A stretch of 5,369 nt of DNA from Rhodospirillaceae bacterium (lineage in GTDB: Bacteria; Pseudomonadota; Alphaproteobacteria; Micavibrionales; UBA2020). Location: positions 1-5,369 of the forward strand of contig DQGU01000088.1 of assembly GCA_003524565.1 (NCBI GenBank), given 5' to 3'. This document shows positions 3,735 to 5,369 of the stretch, one piece after another. Below the pieces are notes generated by a model that ran no database searches, had not been told where the DNA came from, and saw only the letters and a list, made by a program, of their open reading frames with translations. Every line of letters starts with the position of its first letter. Positions within the stretch are counted from its first letter, which is position 1. The position numbers and the translations under genes were made by a program.

Positions 3735-4862
3735 ATGGCGACATTCCGCATTCGCTATTTCACCACACGCCCGGGCAAACAGGGCAAAGGTCCGCGATAT
3801 TTCTGGCAGCCCAGCGCCGACCTTGTTGCTGCCGGCTGGAAGATCCAGCGGCTGGCCGACAATCTGCAGGACGCGCAGGCCGAGGCCGAGCGGTATAACC
3901 GCGACCTCGACAACTGGCGCAAAGGCCTTGCCGGCGATGCCGTGGTGAACGCGCAAATCGGCAGCGTCGAGGCGCTGATCAACAACTACAAATCATCGCG
4001 CCGCTGGCGTGAACTGGCCCCCAAGACGCGCGGCGGGTACGAATACGCCTTCCGCATCATCCGCAGCTGGGCGGCAGACGTTCCCGTATCGGCCATCACG
4101 CCGCGGCTTGTGCAAATGTTCTACGAAAAAATGCGCGAAACGCATCCGGCCAAGGCGGCGGCCGTGGTGCGCGTGCTGCGCCTGCTCATGACCCACGCCG
4201 TACGCGAAGATATGATCGAGCGCAACCCCGCCGAGCGCCCGGGCATCAGCCACCGCGCCAAGAAAGGCACCATCTGGACGCATGCCCACGTCAACCACAT
4301 CGTGCGCACCGCCGATGATATGGGACATTTCAGCGTCGGCACCGCCGTGATGCTCAACGCATGGATGGGCCAGCGCCTGGGCGACGTGCTTGCCCTGCAG
4401 GTCAGCGCATATAAGAACGGCGCGATCTATAAACGCCAGAGCAAGACCGGTGCCGAAGTCGTCTTGCCCGTCGATATGGTGCCCCAGCTGAAGGCCCGCA
4501 TCGAGGCGCAGATCGAACACAACCGCAAAGCCGAAACCCCGTCCGTCTATCTGCTGCCGGCCGCAGGCGGGCAGGCCTATACCGCCGTCTGGTTTTCGCA
4601 CCTGCTGAAACGCATCCGCGATGCGGCCGCAGCGGGCGGCCCGCCGCCGGCCGGCACGGCAGAACTGATTTTCAAAGATCTCCGCCACACGGCGGTGACA
4701 AGGCTGGCGGAAGCCGGCGCGCCCACCCCGATGATCGCGTCGATCACCGGGCATTCATTCCGGACGTGCGAACAAATCGTCGACCGGTACAACATCCGCA
4801 CCAGCAAAATGGCCGAAGAGGCTTTCCGCCTGCGCCTCGCAGCTGAAGCCCCGAAGCCATGA
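3735..4862 (+). CDS. int: Tyrosine recombinase (phage integrase)
   Basis: A 375-residue site-specific recombinase that would integrate and excise the phage DNA. Residues about 1-65 are an N-terminal arm-type region; about 75-165 the SAM-like core-binding domain (SVEALINNYK through HAVREDMIERNPAE); about 180-365 the catalytic domain. Candidate catalytic residues are Arg214 (MGQRLGDVLAL), Lys237 (QSKTGAEVVLP), Arg317 within FKDLRHTAVTRLAEAG, His340 (ITGHSFRT) and Tyr352 (VDRYNIRT) as nucleophile. The first His of the usual HxxR is Lys314 here, and His340-Tyr352 are 12 apart; both features occur in a branch of alphaproteobacterial phage integrases. The start is ATG 3735, with TTAAAGGAG nine bases upstream; a longer frame from 3618 lies inside the preceding gene. 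Unusually, it sits in mid-operon and is followed at once by more genes. Confidence 0.95.
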   Translation: MATFRIRYFTTRPGKQGKGPRYFWQPSADLVAAGWKIQRLADNLQDAQAEAERYNRDLDNWRKGLAGDAVVNAQIGSVEALINNYKSSRRWRELAPKTRGGYEYAFRIIRSWAADVPVSAITPRLVQMFYEKMRETHPAKAAAVVRVLRLLMTHAVREDMIERNPAERPGISHRAKKGTIWTHAHVNHIVRTADDMGHFSVGTAVMLNAWMGQRLGDVLALQVSAYKNGAIYKRQSKTGAEVVLPVDMVPQLKARIEAQIEHNRKAETPSVYLLPAAGGQAYTAVWFSHLLKRIRDAAAAGGPPPAGTAELIFKDLRHTAVTRLAEAGAPTPMIASITGHSFRTCEQIVDRYNIRTSKMAEEAFRLRLAAEAPKP

Positions 4863-4898
4863 CGCCGGCCGCGGAACAACCCAAGAAGGAAACGAACT

Positions 4899-5000
4899 AT
4901 GATTTATGATCTCGCAAAAATGTTGTCGATGGCAGGCGACACGCAGGGCAAAGAGGCCGGCAAAGCCGCTGCGCATCGCAGCACAGCCCCGCTTGCCTGA
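4899..5000 (+). CDS. 33-residue micro-ORF
   Basis: Reads MIYDLAKMLSMAGDTQGKEA and continues with a Lys/Ala-rich tail, 33 residues in all. AAGGA lies eight bases before the ATG, one of the better ribosome sites in this operon, and the frame starts 37 bases after the integrase stop. The first ten residues could form an amphipathic helix. No homologue is recognised. The strong ribosome site is the main support. It could also mark a truncated gene or a leader for the gp49-like gene downstream. Confidence 0.45.
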   Translation: MIYDLAKMLSMAGDTQGKEAGKAAAHRSTAPLA

Positions 5001-5062
5001 ACCTTTGACGACCGCGCAGCCGGCGGCGGATTTCAGCCGGCACATAAAAGGAGAAAACTTTC
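5001..5062 (+). other. Short gap with GC hairpin
   Basis: A non-coding gap between the micro-ORF and the gp49-like gene. It holds a direct repeat CAGCCGGC at 5017-5024 and 5034-5041. Because GCCGGC is its own reverse complement, the two copies can also pair as a six-base stem with an 11-base loop. No U-tract follows, so it is not a standard terminator. The end of the gap carries the ribosome site AAAAGGAG. No convincing promoter was found. Confidence 0.3.
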
Positions 5063-5369
5063 ATGCTCAACAACGACCAACTGGCTGAAAAGCTGGCGCA
5101 ATCGCCGAGCCCGAACCGCCTGACGCCCGAATACATCGACAGCAGGATCGGCGTTCCGTCGTTCTTCCGTGCGTCGGAGACGCTAACCATCTGCGTTCTG
5201 AAGTCTGTGAACGGCTTCGAGGTTGTCGGAAAATCTGCCTGCGCAGATCCCGCCAACTACGACCAGGCTATCGGCGAGCGCGTGGCATTCGACGATGCCA
5301 AGCGCCAGATCTGGCAGCTCGAGGGCTACCTGCTGCGCCAGACGCTGCACCTGCAGGAACAGGCCGTCG
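5063..5369 (+). CDS. Phage gp49 / Sf6 gene 66 family protein (partial)
   Basis: The gene runs off the right edge after 102 complete codons. Residues about 22-95 show the pattern of the N4 gp49/Sf6 gene 66 family: TPEYIDSRIG, TICVLKSVNGFEVVGKSACADPANYD, then IGERVAFDDAKRQIWQLEGYLL. The conserved stretches are NGF-x-VVG-x-SAC-x-DPANYD and the IW-x-LEGYLL helix. It is a small protein carried by many tailed phages; its biochemical role is not established. The N-terminal 20 residues (NNDQLAEKLAQ) are an extra helix that may vary within the family. Start ATG 5063 has AAAAGGAG about ten bases upstream. It supports the phage origin of the whole operon. The family call is strong; function unknown. Confidence 0.88.
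   Translation, partial: MLNNDQLAEKLAQSPSPNRLTPEYIDSRIGVPSFFRASETLTICVLKSVNGFEVVGKSACADPANYDQAIGERVAFDDAKRQIWQLEGYLLRQTLHLQEQAV

Noticed and set aside
3993..4754. Long minus-strand frame of 253 codons inside the integrase
   Set aside because: It is an antisense shadow of a clear tyrosine recombinase in GC-rich DNA, with no ribosome site and a composition typical of reversed codons.
4859..4909. 16-residue frame overlapping the integrase stop
   Set aside because: Too short, overlaps the better micro-ORF at 4899, and has no clear ribosome site.
5005..5033. Possible promoter starting with TTGACG before the gp49-like gene
   Set aside because: No -10-like hexamer stands 16-18 bases downstream.
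1..5369. SOS boxes of the GTTC-N7-GTTC type, CRISPR repeats, tRNA genes, insertion sequences
   Set aside because: A by-eye scan found GTTC and GAAC words but none with the required partner. No spaced direct-repeat array, cloverleaf or transposase was seen.

Overview
The window looks like the immunity and early-lysogeny segment of a temperate phage or prophage in a GC-rich proteobacterium. An alphaproteobacterium is most likely: the integrase C-terminus and the LexA-type DNA-binding domain resemble alphaproteobacterial versions. That host call is inference from family resemblance only; no host gene is visible.

Positions 1-1502 are laid out like the lambda immunity region. A Cro-like HTH gene runs leftwards (499-227), followed on the same strand by a partial gene (125-1). 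Diverging from cro is a 113-residue XRE-family repressor gene (593-934). It overlaps a two-TM membrane protein gene (912-1364) that sits where lambda keeps rex. A strong terminator (1382-1409) closes that unit. A second promoter then starts the long rightward operon (-35 at 1474). Five near-identical 15-bp palindromes, consensus ACAAC-N5-GTTGT, mark the control sites. Three lie between cro and the repressor (509-523, 543-557, 567-581) and two lie at the rightward promoter (1460-1474, 1485-1499). The promoters inferred for cro and the repressor both place the ATG six bases after the -10, so both transcripts may be leaderless.

Positions 1551-5369 form one tightly packed rightward operon with many short or overlapping junctions. 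In order it holds an unknown 124-residue protein, a LexA DNA-binding domain without the protease half, a 30-residue basic micro-ORF, two small unknown proteins (one coiled coil), an excisionase/AlpA-like HTH protein, two more small unknown proteins, a tyrosine recombinase (integrase), a 33-residue micro-ORF, and the start of a phage gp49/Sf6 gene 66 family protein that runs off the right edge.

Reading the parts together: the repressor should bind the five operators, silence both cro and the rightward operon in the lysogen, and control its own synthesis. Cro would oppose it. The membrane protein would be made in the lysogen with the repressor. The excisionase-like protein and integrase would be expressed only when repression is lifted or on infection. 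The repressor has no S24 autocleavage domain, so the usual RecA-triggered self-cleavage cannot be the induction route. No tRNA, rRNA, CRISPR array, insertion sequence or clear attachment site was seen.
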